The notes below the pieces were generated by a model. It was not told the DNA's origin. It made no database searches and saw only the letters and a program-made list of their open reading frames with translations. The position numbers and the translations under genes were made by a program. This document shows positions 53,810 through 61,125 of a stretch of DNA of 61,125 nt, piece by piece. Location of the stretch: positions 1,728 through 62,852 of the forward strand of contig DKQD01000092.1 of assembly GCA_002474345.1 (NCBI GenBank), written 5' to 3'. Positions within the stretch are counted from its first letter, which is position 1; every line of letters begins with the position of its first letter. The DNA comes from Bacteriovoracaceae bacterium UBA7317. GTDB lineage: Bacteria > Bdellovibrionota > Bacteriovoracia > Bacteriovoracales > Bacteriovoracaceae.

Positions 53810-54526
53810 TTAAAGATAGTTTGGTCTTTTATGATAAGGTAGCGGGTCTTCAACGTTTGCTAATTGAAAAGCTTTCAATCTTAAAGCACATGAGTCGCAG
53901 ACGCCGCAGGCTTTATCTTCGCTGGAGTAGCAAGACCATGTTAACTCTAAGGGTGCTTTTAATGAAAGGGCTTTTTTAACGATATCTGATTTTTTCAATT
54001 CTATAACAGGCGTGACAACCTCAATATCACCATCTTTTGTTCCTTCTTTAACAAGAGCATTAAGTGCTTTGTAATATGAAGGTCGGCAATCGGGGTAACC
54101 AGATGAGTCTTCTGCAACAGCACCGATATAGATTTTTTTTGCGCCAATAACTTCGGCCCAACTCACGGCCATGGCAACAATATGGGTGTTTCTAAAAGGT
54201 ACATAGCTAGTAGGAATCTCTTCGCTATCACCCTGATAGGAAGTAACATCCATTTTATTATCCGTTAAAGAACTTCCTCCAATTTGGCTAAGAAAGGTAA
54301 CATCTATGACTTTTCTCTTTTCTTCTGGAACTTTGTAAAAATCGGCAATATTTCTAAAGCTTTTAAGTTCTCTTTCTTCCGTTTTCTGACCGTAATTAAG
54401 GTGTAAAAAGGCCAGCTGATTATGGTTTTCATTCGCCATGGCCGCTGAGACAAGTGAATCCATTCCACCGCTTACTAGAGCAATTGCCAATTCATTTGAT
54501 TTTTCGTTTGATTTTTTCTGAATCAT
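53810..54526 (-). CDS. queC: 7-cyano-7-deazaguanine synthase
   Basis: 238 residues. The PP-loop ATP motif LVSGGMDSLVSAAMA is near residue 17; VPFRNTHIVAMAVSWAE is a QueC block; and the C-terminal zinc cysteines are in CYSSEDKACGVCDSCALRLKAF. QueC converts 7-carboxy-7-deazaguanine to preQ0 in queuosine tRNA modification. No other queuosine genes are in the window. It is convergent with oxyR across 139 bases. Confidence 0.95.
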   Translation of the reverse strand: MIQKKSNEKSNELAIALVSGGMDSLVSAAMANENHNQLAFLHLNYGQKTEERELKSFRNIADFYKVPEEKRKVIDVTFLSQIGGSSLTDNKMDVTSYQGDSEEIPTSYVPFRNTHIVAMAVSWAEVIGAKKIYIGAVAEDSSGYPDCRPSYYKALNALVKEGTKDGDIEVVTPVIELKKSDIVKKALSLKAPLELTWSCYSSEDKACGVCDSCALRLKAFQLANVEDPLPYHKRPNYL

Positions 54527-54591
54527 TCTCAGGGAACCTCAATTTTAATTGTCACTTTATCTTTATTTTAATTATAAATGACAGTTTTTTT

Positions 54592-56355
54592 TTAAGCGAG
54601 CTCTGCTTGGTTTTTAATGAACTCAAGTATTTTTTCTATTCTATTTTCGGCGGACTTTTTCTTTTCTTCAAGCGTACCCATGTTTTCACTAATCATGATA
54701 TAAAATTTAATCTTCGGCTCTGTTCCCGAGGGTCTTATGCAAATTCTGGCCTTAGAATTGAGGTTATAACAGAGAACATTGCTGGAAGGAAAATCAAATT
54801 TCTGAGAAGACCTCGTTTTAAAGTTGTACAGTTCGCCTTTTTCATAATCTTCTATGGACTCGATGGGCTCATCTTGAAATTTTTCTTTTATTGTTTCACG
54901 AAACCTTTCCATAATTCGGTTAATTTTTTCAGCTCCTTCTTTTCCATAATAATTGAGGCAAAGAAGGTTTTCTTTCGAATATCCAAATTTTTCATAGATC
55001 TCATCGAGAGCATCAATTAGGTTCATTCCTTTTGATTTATACCAAAGGGCAATTTCGGCCATTAGGGCGACAGATGCAACACCGTCTTTATCTCTAACGT
55101 GGCTATGGTTCATATAACCGAAGGATTCCTCCGTAGAAAAGACAAAATTTCTATGAGGTTCAGTTTCTTCAATTTGTTTTATTTTCGAACAAATCCATTT
55201 AAAGCCCGTTAGTGTGCACTCAGTGTCTACACCATATTTTTCAGCAATAACTTTTTGAAGAGGAGTTGTGACAATTGTATTGATGAAATAAGGATTTTCA
55301 GGCAGCTCATTTTTTTCCTTTTTAGTCTCGAGGATGTAGTTGAGCATGAGAAGGCCAATCTGGTTGCCATTTGGATAAACGATCTCGCCTTTGTAGGGAA
55401 GGGCTATGCCTAATCTATCAGTATCAGGGTCTGTTCCAAAAACTATATCGGCATTTTCCTTTTCCATAAGGGAAACGGCTTTTTCAAGGGCCTCAGGGTT
55501 TTCTGGATTTGGGCTTTTAACAGTGGGGAAGTTTTCGTCAGGTTCAGCTTGGTCCGGCACAACCATAAAGTTTGTTAACCCCATATTATTTAAAACCCGA
55601 GAGCAAGGGATAAGACCCGTCCCATGGATAGGTGTAAAAATAATTTTGAGCTCTTTTCCCTTTTCTTTACAAAACTCAGGACGCAGGCAATTAGTTTCGG
55701 TGATTTTAAAATAGGCATCTTCAACATCTTGTCCTACCCAATGAATGAGTCCCTCTTCAAGGCCTCTTTCAAAGTCAATATGACTAATTGTAGAGAAGTC
55801 TTTTATGTCATAGTAGTTTTTGATAATGTTTTGGTCATTCGGTGGCGTTACCTGAGCTCCATCGCTCCAATAAACTTTATAACCATTATATTCAGGAGGG
55901 TTGTGGCTTGCAGTAACCATAACACCTGCATGAGCTTCATGATACCTAACGGAAAAGGAGAGAAGAGGGACGGGGTTAAGCCTTTCATAAATATAAGAAT
56001 GAATGCCGTTAGCCGCGAAGACTCCAGCAGCTTCTTTTGCAAAATCAAAAGAAAAGCGTCGATTATCGTAAGAAATGGCCACTTTGTATTTTCCATCAAT
56101 AGGATCTTGGTTTTTAATCGTTTCTGCGAGAGCTTGCGTAGCTTTTCTAACAGTATATTTATTAATCCTATTGAGTCCCTGACCGATAATGCTTCTTATA
56201 CCCCCAGTTCCAAAAGAGAGGTCTTTGTAAAACCTTTCTGTAAGTTCTTTTTCATCCTTGGAGTCAATAAGGTCTTGAATTTCTTTCTTTGATGCTGAGT
56301 CAAAATAATCGTTTTTTACCCAGGCTTTCGCTTTTTCCATTATACTTTGTTTCAT
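54592..56355 (-). CDS. Phosphoglucomutase/phosphomannomutase family enzyme
   Basis: 587 residues. The start at ATG 56355 has AAGGA seven bases upstream; the frame is open to a TTG at 56370. The alpha-D-phosphohexomutase landmarks are GTGGIRSIIG, the active-site phosphoserine loop VMVTASHNPPEYNGYKVYW, the metal loop FGTDPDTDRLGIAL, and the sugar loop STEESFGYM, with the phosphate loop IRPSGTEPKIKFY at the end. The length fits the long PgcA/PGM2-like group acting on glucose-1-phosphate or phosphopentoses. It is upstream of queC on the same strand. Confidence 0.93.
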   Translation of the reverse strand: MKQSIMEKAKAWVKNDYFDSASKKEIQDLIDSKDEKELTERFYKDLSFGTGGIRSIIGQGLNRINKYTVRKATQALAETIKNQDPIDGKYKVAISYDNRRFSFDFAKEAAGVFAANGIHSYIYERLNPVPLLSFSVRYHEAHAGVMVTASHNPPEYNGYKVYWSDGAQVTPPNDQNIIKNYYDIKDFSTISHIDFERGLEEGLIHWVGQDVEDAYFKITETNCLRPEFCKEKGKELKIIFTPIHGTGLIPCSRVLNNMGLTNFMVVPDQAEPDENFPTVKSPNPENPEALEKAVSLMEKENADIVFGTDPDTDRLGIALPYKGEIVYPNGNQIGLLMLNYILETKKEKNELPENPYFINTIVTTPLQKVIAEKYGVDTECTLTGFKWICSKIKQIEETEPHRNFVFSTEESFGYMNHSHVRDKDGVASVALMAEIALWYKSKGMNLIDALDEIYEKFGYSKENLLCLNYYGKEGAEKINRIMERFRETIKEKFQDEPIESIEDYEKGELYNFKTRSSQKFDFPSSNVLCYNLNSKARICIRPSGTEPKIKFYIMISENMGTLEEKKKSAENRIEKILEFIKNQAELA

Positions 56356-56757
56356 TTTTTTATCCTTCAAACCAGCTCTAGTGGCAAAGTCATCTAAACG
56401 GGGATGAGCAAACTAATACTAAACTTACTTTTGGACAGAAAACATCGTATTCTGACAAATTGGCACTAAAAAAGCAACTTTGGGACCCTTGTTTAAGGGG
56501 CTCAATAATAAGACTTTCCAAACAAGCTAAGTAAATTAAGCAAAGTATAAATAGCTTTTATCGGTATGGCTTAAGGATTATTTTTGAAAAACCTGACCTT
56601 AATGATATTATAAGGATGCTAAAGGGGTTGAATTCCTGGGGGAAAATCTTTATAAAAAGAATGTTTTTTAAACTACTGAAAGGGTTTCGGTCGTGACGTG
56701 TGGCAGCTATAGACCATCTTAGACCCAAGGCATATAACATTTTTAAAGGAGCATAAA
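56356..56757 (+). other. Intergenic stretch of about 400 bases
   Basis: The DNA between the divergent mutase and ferredoxin genes must carry promoters for both. Two open frames on the minus strand here are low-complexity shadows of the ferredoxin region and are not called. A small hairpin CCCTT-GTTT-AAGGG occurs near 56486-56499. Nothing else recognisable was seen; its length leaves room for a small RNA. Confidence 0.5.
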
Positions 56758-57006
56758 GTGGCCAATCCAAATATGAAACACTCCCAAAATATACCAGGTC
56801 CTTGGTATTGTACTGACCCAGATGATGACGATGGGGAAGGATGCATTGCCTGTAACGTTTGTTATACCGGAGCTCCAGATTTTTTCGCAGAAGATGATGA
56901 TGGAAATGCTTACGTTAAAAAGCAGCCAGAATCGGAAGAAGATATAGAGCTTTGCCAAGAACAATTAGATGCTTGCCCGGTCGCTTCTATTGGAACTGAC
57001 GGCTGA
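56758..57006 (+). CDS. Small ferredoxin, single [4Fe-4S]/[3Fe-4S] cluster type
   Basis: 82 residues from a GTG with AAAGGAG seven bases upstream. Cluster ligands are in GCIACNVCYTGAPDFF and the distal CPVASIG, the pattern of monocluster ferredoxins of the Bacillus/Desulfovibrio type (CxACxxC...CP). The protein is very acidic (DPDDDDGEG, EDDDGNAY, ESEEDIE), as ferredoxins commonly are, to dock with basic partners. It is a cytoplasmic electron carrier; its partner is not adjacent. It ends at an intrinsic terminator. Confidence 0.9.
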   Translation: MANPNMKHSQNIPGPWYCTDPDDDDGEGCIACNVCYTGAPDFFAEDDDGNAYVKKQPESEEDIELCQEQLDACPVASIGTDG

Positions 57007-57048
57007 TCCTCAGTTACTTAATTACTAAATCAAAAATTTCTTAGATGA

Positions 57049-57074
57049 AAAAGCTTCCTAAATTGGAAGCTTTT
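57049..57074 (+). terminator. Intrinsic terminator after the ferredoxin gene
   Basis: AAAAGCTTCC (57049-57058), loop TAAATT, GGAAGCTTTT (57065-57074) form a perfect 10-base stem, followed by a T-rich hexanucleotide repeat that can supply the U-tract. Confidence 0.85.
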
Positions 57075-57110
57075 CTTTTTCTTTTTCTTTTTCTTTTTCT
57101 TTTTCTTTTT
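57075..57110 (+). repeat. Hexanucleotide repeat (CTTTTT)6
   Basis: Six perfect copies of CTTTTT run directly on from the terminator stem and end at CC. Such simple repeats change copy number by slippage. It lies about 160 bases before the antiporter start. Confidence 0.9.
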
Positions 57111-57268
57111 CCTGGGCTTGTTTTTTTAATCCTTTCTAATAAAAGGGGATAATTTTCCTAAGTTTCAATATATTTTATTTATGATAATTTTGGTCTATAA
57201 GGACACCTTTGTTCAAAATTAAGTTTTAGTTGAGCATTTTAGGTTTAACTTTAAAAAAGGCTGGTTTT

Positions 57269-58717
57269 ATGAATGTTAACCCGAGCACTTTGGAGATAAC
57301 GGCGACCGTAATTTTCGCATTAGCTGTTATTCACACTTTTATTGCCTCTAAGTTTCAGCAAATGGCCCATCATTATCCGACTGGATCAATCATGGAAAAC
57401 CTTTTTCACTTCTTAGGTGAAGTAGAAGCCGTTTTTGGAATGTGGGCAGCTGTCTTTTTAGTTTCTTACGCATTTATTGATCCAGATGGTTGGAGAACTT
57501 ATAAGATGCTCGAGGATGGAAGCTATTTTTTAAATGCTGATGGGGCTCACGTTGTGGCCGGTGGAGCACTAAAATATTTAATGAGTGTTAACTTCACTGA
57601 ACCGGCTTTTGTTTTTGTCATCATGGCCATCGCTGGGTCAAGGCCTATAATTGTCATGGCAGAAAAAATGATAATCGCTTTTACTAAAGTCATTTTCCTC
57701 CCTAAAAAATATGAAAGGGCAACATTTTATATTTCAGCTCTTATTTTGGGACCTCTTCTTGGCTCTTTTATAACAGAGCCTGCTGCAATGACTGTGACAG
57801 GTCTTATTATGCTGGATTATTTTTTCAGTGGAAAGATGTCGAACAAATTTAAATATGCGACATTAGGCCTTCTTTTTGTGAACGTTTCAATTGGTGGAAC
57901 GCTAACTCACTTTGCGGCCCCTCCAGTCCTTATGGTTGCAGGAAAATGGGGTTGGGGCTTTGGCCACATGATAGGTTATTTTGGTTGGAAGTCTGCGCTT
58001 GCTGTTGTTATTAACACAAACTTGATTGCTTGGTATTTTAAAGATGAGCTTCAAGGAGAGCTTGAAATAAAGGCCAAGCATGATAATTGGATGGAGCCTA
58101 CCTGGTGGATAATTCTCGTTTCTCTTTTATTCATGGGTGCCGTTGTCTATAGCGCTCACGACATGGTTGCTTTTATGGGTCTTTTCCTTTTCTATCTTGG
58201 GTTTGCGAAAGTTACAGAAGAGTATCAAGACAAGCCAAAAATTGTTGAGGCCCTCATGGTCGGGTTCTTTTTAGCGGGACTTGTTACCCTTGGAAAAATG
58301 CAGGCTTGGTGGATCCAGCCTCTTTTAGAGAGGCTAGGTGATATGACCTTATTTATTGGTTCAACATTCCTAACGGCCATTACGGATAATGCAGCCCTTA
58401 CTTACCTTGGTAGCCAGTCGAAAACAATTACAGAAACTCAAAAGTACTTTCTTGTAGCTGGTGCTGTCACTGGTGGAGGGCTTACCGTTATTGCTAATGC
58501 CCCTAACCCAGCTGGTTTTGGAATCTTAAAAGCCTCTTTCGGAAAGGACGGGATTAAACCATTAGGGCTATTTATTGGTTCATTGGTTCCAACTTTTATT
58601 GCTTTTATGTGCCTCTGGCTTCTTCCTCCTTTTGCTAAAAACCCAGAGAAAAAAGCAGCAACTGATAAGCCGCTTGTTCAAAAAACAAGTTTTTACAACC
58701 CAAGCTCAAAGCGTTAA
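57269..58717 (+). CDS. Putative Na+/H+ antiporter (Na_H_antiport_3-like)
   Basis: 482 residues with about eleven to twelve membrane segments. ATG 57269 has AAAGG eight bases upstream; the frame opens at TTG 57230. Sequence style (IFALAVIHTFIASKFQQMAHHYP, FLGEVEAVFGMWAAVF, SFITEPAAMTVTGLIM, GGTLTHFAAPPVLMVAG, FLTAITDNAALTYLGSQS, ANAPNPAGFGIL) resembles the putative Na+/H+ antiporter family related to NhaD/ArsB in the IT superfamily. It would complement Na+-NQR in sodium cycling. It is followed by a strong terminator. Confidence 0.85.
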   Translation: MNVNPSTLEITATVIFALAVIHTFIASKFQQMAHHYPTGSIMENLFHFLGEVEAVFGMWAAVFLVSYAFIDPDGWRTYKMLEDGSYFLNADGAHVVAGGALKYLMSVNFTEPAFVFVIMAIAGSRPIIVMAEKMIIAFTKVIFLPKKYERATFYISALILGPLLGSFITEPAAMTVTGLIMLDYFFSGKMSNKFKYATLGLLFVNVSIGGTLTHFAAPPVLMVAGKWGWGFGHMIGYFGWKSALAVVINTNLIAWYFKDELQGELEIKAKHDNWMEPTWWIILVSLLFMGAVVYSAHDMVAFMGLFLFYLGFAKVTEEYQDKPKIVEALMVGFFLAGLVTLGKMQAWWIQPLLERLGDMTLFIGSTFLTAITDNAALTYLGSQSKTITETQKYFLVAGAVTGGGLTVIANAPNPAGFGILKASFGKDGIKPLGLFIGSLVPTFIAFMCLWLLPPFAKNPEKKAATDKPLVQKTSFYNPSSKR

Positions 58718-58741
58718 GAAAAAAATTTCGATAAGTTAATT

Positions 58742-58772
58742 AAAAAGCCCTCTTTTTGAGGGCTTTTTTTTT
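58742..58772. terminator. Bidirectional intrinsic terminator after the antiporter gene
   Basis: AAAAAGCCCTC (58742-58752), loop T5, GAGGGCTTTTT (58758-58768), then further T to 58772. The stem is perfect and is flanked by A-run and T-run, so it can end transcripts from both convergent genes. Confidence 0.92.
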
Positions 58773-59781
58773 ATTCATTCTTTTCTGCTTCTTCTTCTTC
58801 AGGAGGTAACTTGGCCATATCTTTTCCCAAGTTCTCTCCCATATTGCGGAACGCTCTGGTGATACCCTTGTTAATTAGACCTTGGTACTTTTTAACATTT
58901 TTTTCTCGAAGTTTTTCAGCTAGCTCTTGTAGTTCTTCATTAGGAAGGTCTTTATAGGCAAATGCTTGAGTTTTTTGCATTGAAACCGCCATCATTTCTT
59001 TGATTTGAGGCCTTATTTCTTTCATGGCCTCGTCAATTTCTTCTGGAGGTATTTTTTCAGATTGAGGGAGTTCTGCATTTTGTCCGACTTGGGCGCCTTT
59101 CATCATGGCCATGACCATACTGACAGTGTTTTCGGTAGAGCCAGAGAGCTGGTCTATGCTTTTAATTAACTTCTCCCTTTCGGCATTAGGAGGCTGGTTG
59201 TCGTAGTCACTCGAAAATTCTTCAAATTGCTCCTGAGCTTCACTAGCAGTAGCAAGCTCCTCCAGTTTAGAAACTTTTTTCATAAGAGGGTCATTGAAGG
59301 ATTCAACCATGCTTTTTAACTCATCAGGGGGAATATTTTTGAATTCTTTTCTGATCTCTGCCAATATGAACTTACTTTTAAAGTGTTTGGCCATTATTTT
59401 AGTCCAAGCTGGGCCATCTTGTGACCCCATGTCAAAATCAAGCTGCTTTTTAAGAAGTTCATCGAAATTCTTTATTTGTTTTTCTACCCCAGATAAATCG
59501 AGAAGCTCTTCAAAATTTCTATCCCAAGCTAATGGGTTACTTTTACCATCTTTTTGAGCTTCTGAAGGTTTTCCAGCTTCTATGTTCGACGCTAAAGGTG
59601 TTTCTGTATCTTTAAGACCTTGATTTTTTTCCAAGGGATCACTTTTCTCTTTTTCATTTCCTATTTGAGCATTCTGAGTACCTTGCTCGGTTTCAGGGTC
59701 CTGTTTGGGCATTGCGAAGTAAAGAATGACCGCTCCTATGATCAGCACTGGTCCAAGAAGAGTAATTAATTTATTTTTCAA
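58771..59781 (-). CDS. Membrane-anchored acidic protein of unknown function
   Basis: 336 residues. One N-terminal membrane helix (LITLLGPVLIIGAVILYFA), then a Gln/Glu/Lys-rich low-complexity linker (about 27-85), and a helical domain. The stretch ILAEIRKEFKNIPPDELKSMVESFNDPLMKKVSKLE resembles the motif of DUF2059-type proteins, in which a short helical unit is repeated, but the match is weak. The C-terminus is strongly acidic (LPPEEEEAEKNE). Topology suggests the body lies in the periplasm. No neighbour gives a clue. Confidence 0.65.
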   Translation of the reverse strand: MKNKLITLLGPVLIIGAVILYFAMPKQDPETEQGTQNAQIGNEKEKSDPLEKNQGLKDTETPLASNIEAGKPSEAQKDGKSNPLAWDRNFEELLDLSGVEKQIKNFDELLKKQLDFDMGSQDGPAWTKIMAKHFKSKFILAEIRKEFKNIPPDELKSMVESFNDPLMKKVSKLEELATASEAQEQFEEFSSDYDNQPPNAEREKLIKSIDQLSGSTENTVSMVMAMMKGAQVGQNAELPQSEKIPPEEIDEAMKEIRPQIKEMMAVSMQKTQAFAYKDLPNEELQELAEKLREKNVKKYQGLINKGITRAFRNMGENLGKDMAKLPPEEEEAEKNE

Positions 59782-59920
59782 ACTTAATTCCTTTTTTTCT
59801 ATTTTTCCTTACGGACAGATGCATTTTAGCCGAAAGGAATAAAAAATGAAGTGAAATACTTGAACATTTTTGTGGGAATTCCAATTTTTTATGGTTGGTC
59901 TCAAAAAGTGAGGTAGATAA

Positions 59921-60562
59921 TTGAAAACTAAACACCTTCTTATATCTTTGGGACTACTGTCCTCTTTACTTTTCCTCTACCAGGGCTGTGGTGGAGGCGA
60001 TGGCGAGGCTCCAAAAGGTTCTTACCCTTACAAACCTCCAGGAAGTTCGATTCCAGGTAGTGGTCAAACAGTTACTTACCACAGCAATATGGAGCTCTTT
60101 CTTAGATTTAAGGAGAAGGTCAAAAATAGTGAGTTTAGTAATAAATATCTTGGAAATTACTTCTACAGATCCCTTCCCAAAAAGAGTTGTAAAACTGTTT
60201 TAAAAATCTTTACTGCTTGTTACAACTCTTACAGTGATTGGGGGGGGGCCAATATGAGTACTTACCTAGTTGAAGCTGACAGTGTTGAGAACCACCCTTG
60301 GGGAACCCTTCCCGCTATCAATACGAGATTGAATGAGATTCTTGGGAGAGTCCTGAATCGAATTCCTAATGACGGACGTGGAGTTAATTTATCTAATTAT
60401 TTCATCGGTGTAGGGGATCGTGAGTTTGACGTCAAGGATAATGACGGTACAGTCTATCGAATTTCGAGGGGTCTACCCTTAGGTGCTAATCCTATAATGA
60501 GGTTGAACCTAGATGGAGGTGGATACATTTTAACTCATTGGTCTATACCCCTTACTTGGTAA
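59921..60562 (+). CDS. Lipoprotein of unknown function
   Basis: 213 residues from TTG 59921, with GAGG seven to eight bases upstream. The lipoprotein signal is KTKHLLISLGLLSSLLFLYQGC with lipobox YQGC, followed by a glycine-rich flexible linker (GGGDGEAPKGSYPYKPPG). The globular part has a Cys pair (KSCKTVLKIFTACYN) and ends in GGGYILTHWSIPLTW. No family was recognised. It would be anchored to the inner or outer membrane by its lipid. Confidence 0.75.
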   Translation: MKTKHLLISLGLLSSLLFLYQGCGGGDGEAPKGSYPYKPPGSSIPGSGQTVTYHSNMELFLRFKEKVKNSEFSNKYLGNYFYRSLPKKSCKTVLKIFTACYNSYSDWGGANMSTYLVEADSVENHPWGTLPAINTRLNEILGRVLNRIPNDGRGVNLSNYFIGVGDREFDVKDNDGTVYRISRGLPLGANPIMRLNLDGGGYILTHWSIPLTW

Positions 60563-60760
60563 ACCTATCTATTGTTTAGATGTGTCAAAAAAAGTTTACC
60601 CATTTTAAATCGATGAAGATTTCTCTAGAGGGTTAACGTTTCTCTTTTATTAAGGTAAAAACCTTTCGTTTGTAAAAAATTTTGCTTTTTTTGTCATCTA
60701 TATGGGACTTTTCCCTTGGAAGGATGAAGAAGCGTGAAAAGAAAAAAGAAAGGAAACATC

Positions 60761-61125
60761 ATGGCCCAAGCTGAAAAGAAAACTTTGACCTTACCTCCAA
60801 GACCTCTTTTGAAAAAAGCAAAATTGGCCTTTCAAAAAGGATTAAAGCTAGACCAGAAGGGAAGTACTGTCTTAGTTTCTCAGTCTTCTCTTAAAGATGT
60901 TAAGAAGCTTTTAAATGATCACCTCTTCTCTTGGCAATTAGATCTTTTAAAAGACGGTAGTTCAAAACCTTTTCATTTTCAAACAGAGACAGGCTCATTG
61001 GACGTCATTTTGTTGGAAAAGAATTCTAAAAAAGAGTCTAAAAGTCATCACGGTTTGCTTCAAGAATCTCTTTATACAAAGGCGAGGGATGCTGTCGGAA
61101 ACTTTTTGACAAAGAGAGATCAAAA
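60761..61125 (+). CDS. N-terminal part of a possible M17 leucyl aminopeptidase (3' truncated)
   Basis: An open frame runs from ATG 60761 to the window end without a stop; AAAGGAAAC precedes the start, and a GTG at 60734 is an in-frame alternative. The 121 visible residues begin MAQAEKKTLTLPPRPLLKKAK and include GSLDVILLEK and SLYTKARDAVGNFL, which recall the macro-like N-terminal domain of M17 aminopeptidases. The metal-binding catalytic domain would lie outside the window, so the assignment is tentative. Confidence 0.45.
   Translation, partial: MAQAEKKTLTLPPRPLLKKAKLAFQKGLKLDQKGSTVLVSQSSLKDVKKLLNDHLFSWQLDLLKDGSSKPFHFQTETGSLDVILLEKNSKKESKSHHGLLQESLYTKARDAVGNFLTKRDQ

Noticed and set aside
54454..55020. 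188-codon plus-strand frame opposite queC and the phosphosugar mutase
   Set aside because: It lies antisense to two clearly conserved genes and has a Phe/Ile-rich shadow composition.
55624..56292. 222-codon plus-strand frame opposite the phosphosugar mutase
   Set aside because: Antisense shadow of a gene with all catalytic motifs intact.
56558..56964. Two minus-strand frames upstream of and across the ferredoxin gene
   Set aside because: Antisense to the ferredoxin start and ribosome site, without start signals of their own.
57070..57115. CTTTTT tract considered as a CRISPR or phase-variable coding repeat
   Set aside because: Units are 6 bases without spacers and lie outside any coding frame; a simple microsatellite.

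Overview
The window is AT-rich, gene-dense chromosomal DNA from a Gram-negative (diderm) bacterium. Lipoproteins, OmpA/MotB-type peptidoglycan binding, signal peptides, a complete Na+-translocating NADH:quinone reductase (NQR) operon and a Na+/H+ antiporter family gene suggest a marine or salt-adapted species. The mix of a low-GC genome, several secreted proteins of unknown function, a secreted subtilase and a CFI-box-like C-terminal domain fits the Bdellovibrionota (Bacteriovorax/Halobacteriovorax-like). That placement is inference from style, not a database match. No rRNA, tRNA, insertion sequence, phage or CRISPR array was seen.

Layout. 1-5.0 kb: 3' end of dnaE, a secreted unknown protein, a CsgG/FlgT-like lipoprotein and pyrD. 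5.0-11.7 kb: an AT-rich gene-poor gap, an HD-type phosphohydrolase-like protein, a ClC-family channel and a large secreted subtilase resembling tripeptidyl-peptidase II. 11.9-15.4 kb: a four-gene lipid cluster (CrtI/RetSat-like oxidoreductase, FabG-, FabZ- and FabI-like). 15.5-22.6 kb: a Trp/Asp-rich secreted protein, a response regulator with a degenerate HD-GYP, an M48 metalloprotease lipoprotein, threonine aldolase, a histidine kinase and a Nudix-NadD fusion. 22.6-29.3 kb: rpsD, a class IV aminotransferase, a CFI-box-like surface protein, a response regulator, a glycosyltransferase, a YebC family gene, a monothiol glutaredoxin with BolA, and a DUF420-like membrane protein. 29.5-35.6 kb: an exonuclease-DinG helicase, a MATE transporter and a YchJ-like protein.

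35.7-43.0 kb is the NQR operon nqrABCDEF followed by apbE (flavin transferase) and nqrM (maturation), a complete set for building the enzyme. A textbook intrinsic terminator lies inside the 5' coding part of apbE. 43.0-48.1 kb (minus strand) holds rmuC, a MotB/OmpA-like protein with a coiled coil of about 500 residues, a MotA/TolQ/ExbB-like channel protein and a cyclic-nucleotide-binding protein. This is the best candidate for an undescribed system in the window: a proton-channel/stator-like pair whose architecture recalls Zorya ZorAB but with the long helical tail on the other subunit.

48.3-61.1 kb: a 5'-nucleotidase, the DUF3501 / Fe-S oxidoreductase / rubrerythrin trio divergent from an OxyR-type regulator with a strong palindrome between them, queC, a phosphosugar mutase, a ferredoxin with a hexanucleotide repeat behind its terminator, a Na+/H+ antiporter family protein, two anchored proteins of unknown function, and the start of a possible M17 aminopeptidase cut by the window end.
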